From assembly GCA_017590115.1 (NCBI GenBank), contig JAGGNK010010225.1, forward strand, positions 8,730,834-8,794,833: 64,000 nt of DNA. The letters run 5' to 3'. A program made the translations under genes and the position numbers. This DNA comes from Montifringilla adamsi. Its lineage: Eukaryota > Chordata > Aves > Passeriformes > Passeridae. Below, in pieces: positions 62,398 to 64,000 of this stretch (positions within the stretch are counted from its first letter, which is position 1; every line of letters begins with the position of its first letter). The notes beneath the pieces are model-generated. The model worked only from the letters and a program-made list of their open reading frames with translations. It searched no databases and had not been told where the DNA came from.

Positions 62398-63759
62398 TGT
62401 AAGCCAAATAATAAAAATCCATTACATAAAATATGTAAGCAACAAAAAAAGAGAGGAAAAAATGTTTGAATTAACCCAACAACAGTCAGTGCAGAAAGTC
62501 AATTAGGAAAGCTTAATTGTGGCGTATTGTACAAGTAATAATTCATACTAAAACTCTTTGATTCAAAAAATTAAATTTGCAACAATGGTATAAATGTTAA
62601 ATAGCTTTAAGAGGAAAATAGTTTGCAGTAAAAGACATAAGGATTATTGTCTTAATTTATCTTGATTTACCAAACAATGCAAATTCACATAAAGGGACAT
62701 ACAGATACAAATGTTTGCAGTTGTTAGACTGTGAAATACTGGCTGTTAACTTATTGCTTACCTTGTTGAAGACTACCATAAATACAAAATACCATAGGTC
62801 ACTCTGGGATTAATCTATTTTTTCTCTTCACTTAGAAAAAGGCTGCAGAGTACAAAATCTCTATAAAGACTTGAATTCATGAGGCAGAAGATTCATAAAA
62901 GGTATTACAGCAGTATCTCCTTGGACATATCAGCTATCAACTCGACACACGTGTACAGGACAGGAAACTCAGCTTGTGCTTTCAAACAACTGAATTAAAT
63001 GTGAGTTTGCCACAAAAGCAAAATTTCTCCAACTCTGTGTTCTTAAAATCGTATATATTTTTCTCTCTGGAAACAAAGATTGTGCTTATCCCACCTTACA
63101 CCAGAATACAGAATGAAAACTCATGCAGAATGAAGAAATTATACAATTGTAATAACCAGCTATTCATGATTATTAATATATTAGGACCATGACAGTAAAT
63201 AATTAAAAAGATGCTCCTGCTTGAGAAAAAGATTATCAAACGAAAGACAAATTATTTCGTCCTAGACTGTAACTTAATTCACAAAACTGGTAACAAATAG
63301 CTCCTTCTGCAGCAATATGACCCCATTACTTCTCAGAAGTCACCTAGGATATTCTTCAAAATTTTATATTTAACTTTTTAGCCTCTATGTCACATGATGC
63401 AGCAGGCAATTTATTTCTCATACTCTCTTGATAGATTGCCAAATTAATCCATCTTCTTAAAATAAAAAAAACCCCACACACAGAAATATAGGCAAGATTC
63501 AAACAATGAAAAACTTAATAAAACTTCTAAATCCACAATTTTTAAAATTAGTTCCATAATGGATTTGCATATATCAAACACTACTTTTATTCATTTTTAG
63601 AAATAGTTTACACTGTTATTGTGGGTTAGCATGAAATAGACTCTTGGCCCCTTTTATTTACAGGAAACCAAAGCTAATTCTGAATGAACCTGCCTGTGTG
63701 GCTAAGACCAGAGTTGAGACCAAGCATCAAGGCTTTCTTGGATAGAATGCACATTAAGA

Positions 63760-64000
63760 GAACATCATTTGCAGATGTCCTTTATCCAGTTGGATTCCCT
63801 GGCTTTTCGCTATCTCTGCTCACATGAGGCATGGCCAAAACAAACAAGTTGTCCTTTGCTCAGCAAAGTGCGTTTGACGGTGCCGCGTGGATGGGAGGCC
63901 TCCGAAGCAATGGTTCTCAGCATTCCAGCTTATTAGCTCTTCTAATTGGCTCTGTCTCCTCCCATCCCAGGATCTTCTCACAATAAATCTAGCTAGGAAA
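63760..64000. promoter_or_regulatory. Candidate enhancer-like patch at right edge
   Basis: CpGs reappear (ttcgct, gtgcgtttgacggtgccgcg, cctccgaag). The patch contains a perfect 15-base palindrome CTTTGCT-C-AGCAAAG (63854-63868), whose TGCTnAGCA core is like a MAF half-site pair, and a ttctaattggctctg word containing an ATTGG CCAAT-box core. It continues beyond the window. No frame or repeat explains it. Confidence 0.3.

Larger units (their letters stand above)
61817..64000. other. Unique AT-rich stretch to the right edge
   Basis: No gene is supported. It holds an AAAC repeat (62347-62397), an A-run plus C-run near 63463-63477 and the candidate regulatory patch at 63760-64000. Confidence 0.65.

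Overview
This window looks like bird nuclear DNA from a gene-poor, AT-rich stretch: intergenic desert or the inside of a very large intron. The main evidence is six 5'-truncated CR1 LINEs. They carry the avian CR1 3' end, and one ends in the ATTCTATGATTCT-type tail. There is also an avian-type LTR element at about 42.75-43.6 kb, and CpG is depleted almost everywhere. I found no ordinary protein-coding gene, tRNA, rRNA or CRISPR array on either strand. Open frames are short. The longest, 183 codons at 31925-32476, runs out of a GGAA microsatellite. The only recognisable protein sequence is the decayed C-terminal end of CR1 ORF2 (reverse transcriptase) inside CR1 copies.

Layout. 1-6.6 kb is unique sequence with a CpG cluster near 2.2 kb, a GC-rich block at 3.3-3.7 kb next to homeodomain-type motifs, and a 55-bp tandem duplication at 6.04 kb. 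A long CR1 copy covers 6.63-7.35 kb. From 7.35 to 13.3 kb there is a possible SINE relic, a CArG box in a CpG-bearing patch, a hairpin and a pyrimidine-rich stretch. A short CR1, the only one on the plus strand, lies at 13.3-13.6 kb. From 13.6 to 37.25 kb the sequence is mostly unique, with A/T tracts, two A-tracts behind AATAAA signals, a GGAA microsatellite, AAAC repeats and several patches that read like conserved non-coding DNA. A second long CR1 lies at 37.25-37.95 kb.

The 42.75-43.6 kb LTR element and a minisatellite-rich, probably LTR-derived block at 49.1-50.06 kb dominate the middle right. Three more CR1 copies lie at 56.6, 58.9 and 61.6 kb. The right edge (63.7-64.0 kb) is a CpG-bearing, motif-rich patch that could be an enhancer.

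The genes cannot be described as working together, because none is supported. The plausible functional content is regulatory DNA. The strongest candidates are listed as findings, and each needs cross-species alignment. I saw no convincing new biological system. The most testable oddities are an exon-like cassette at 34534-34629, the minisatellite-rich block at 49.1-50.06 kb, and the candidate regulatory patches at 3.7, 10.6, 15.2, 32.6 and 63.8 kb.
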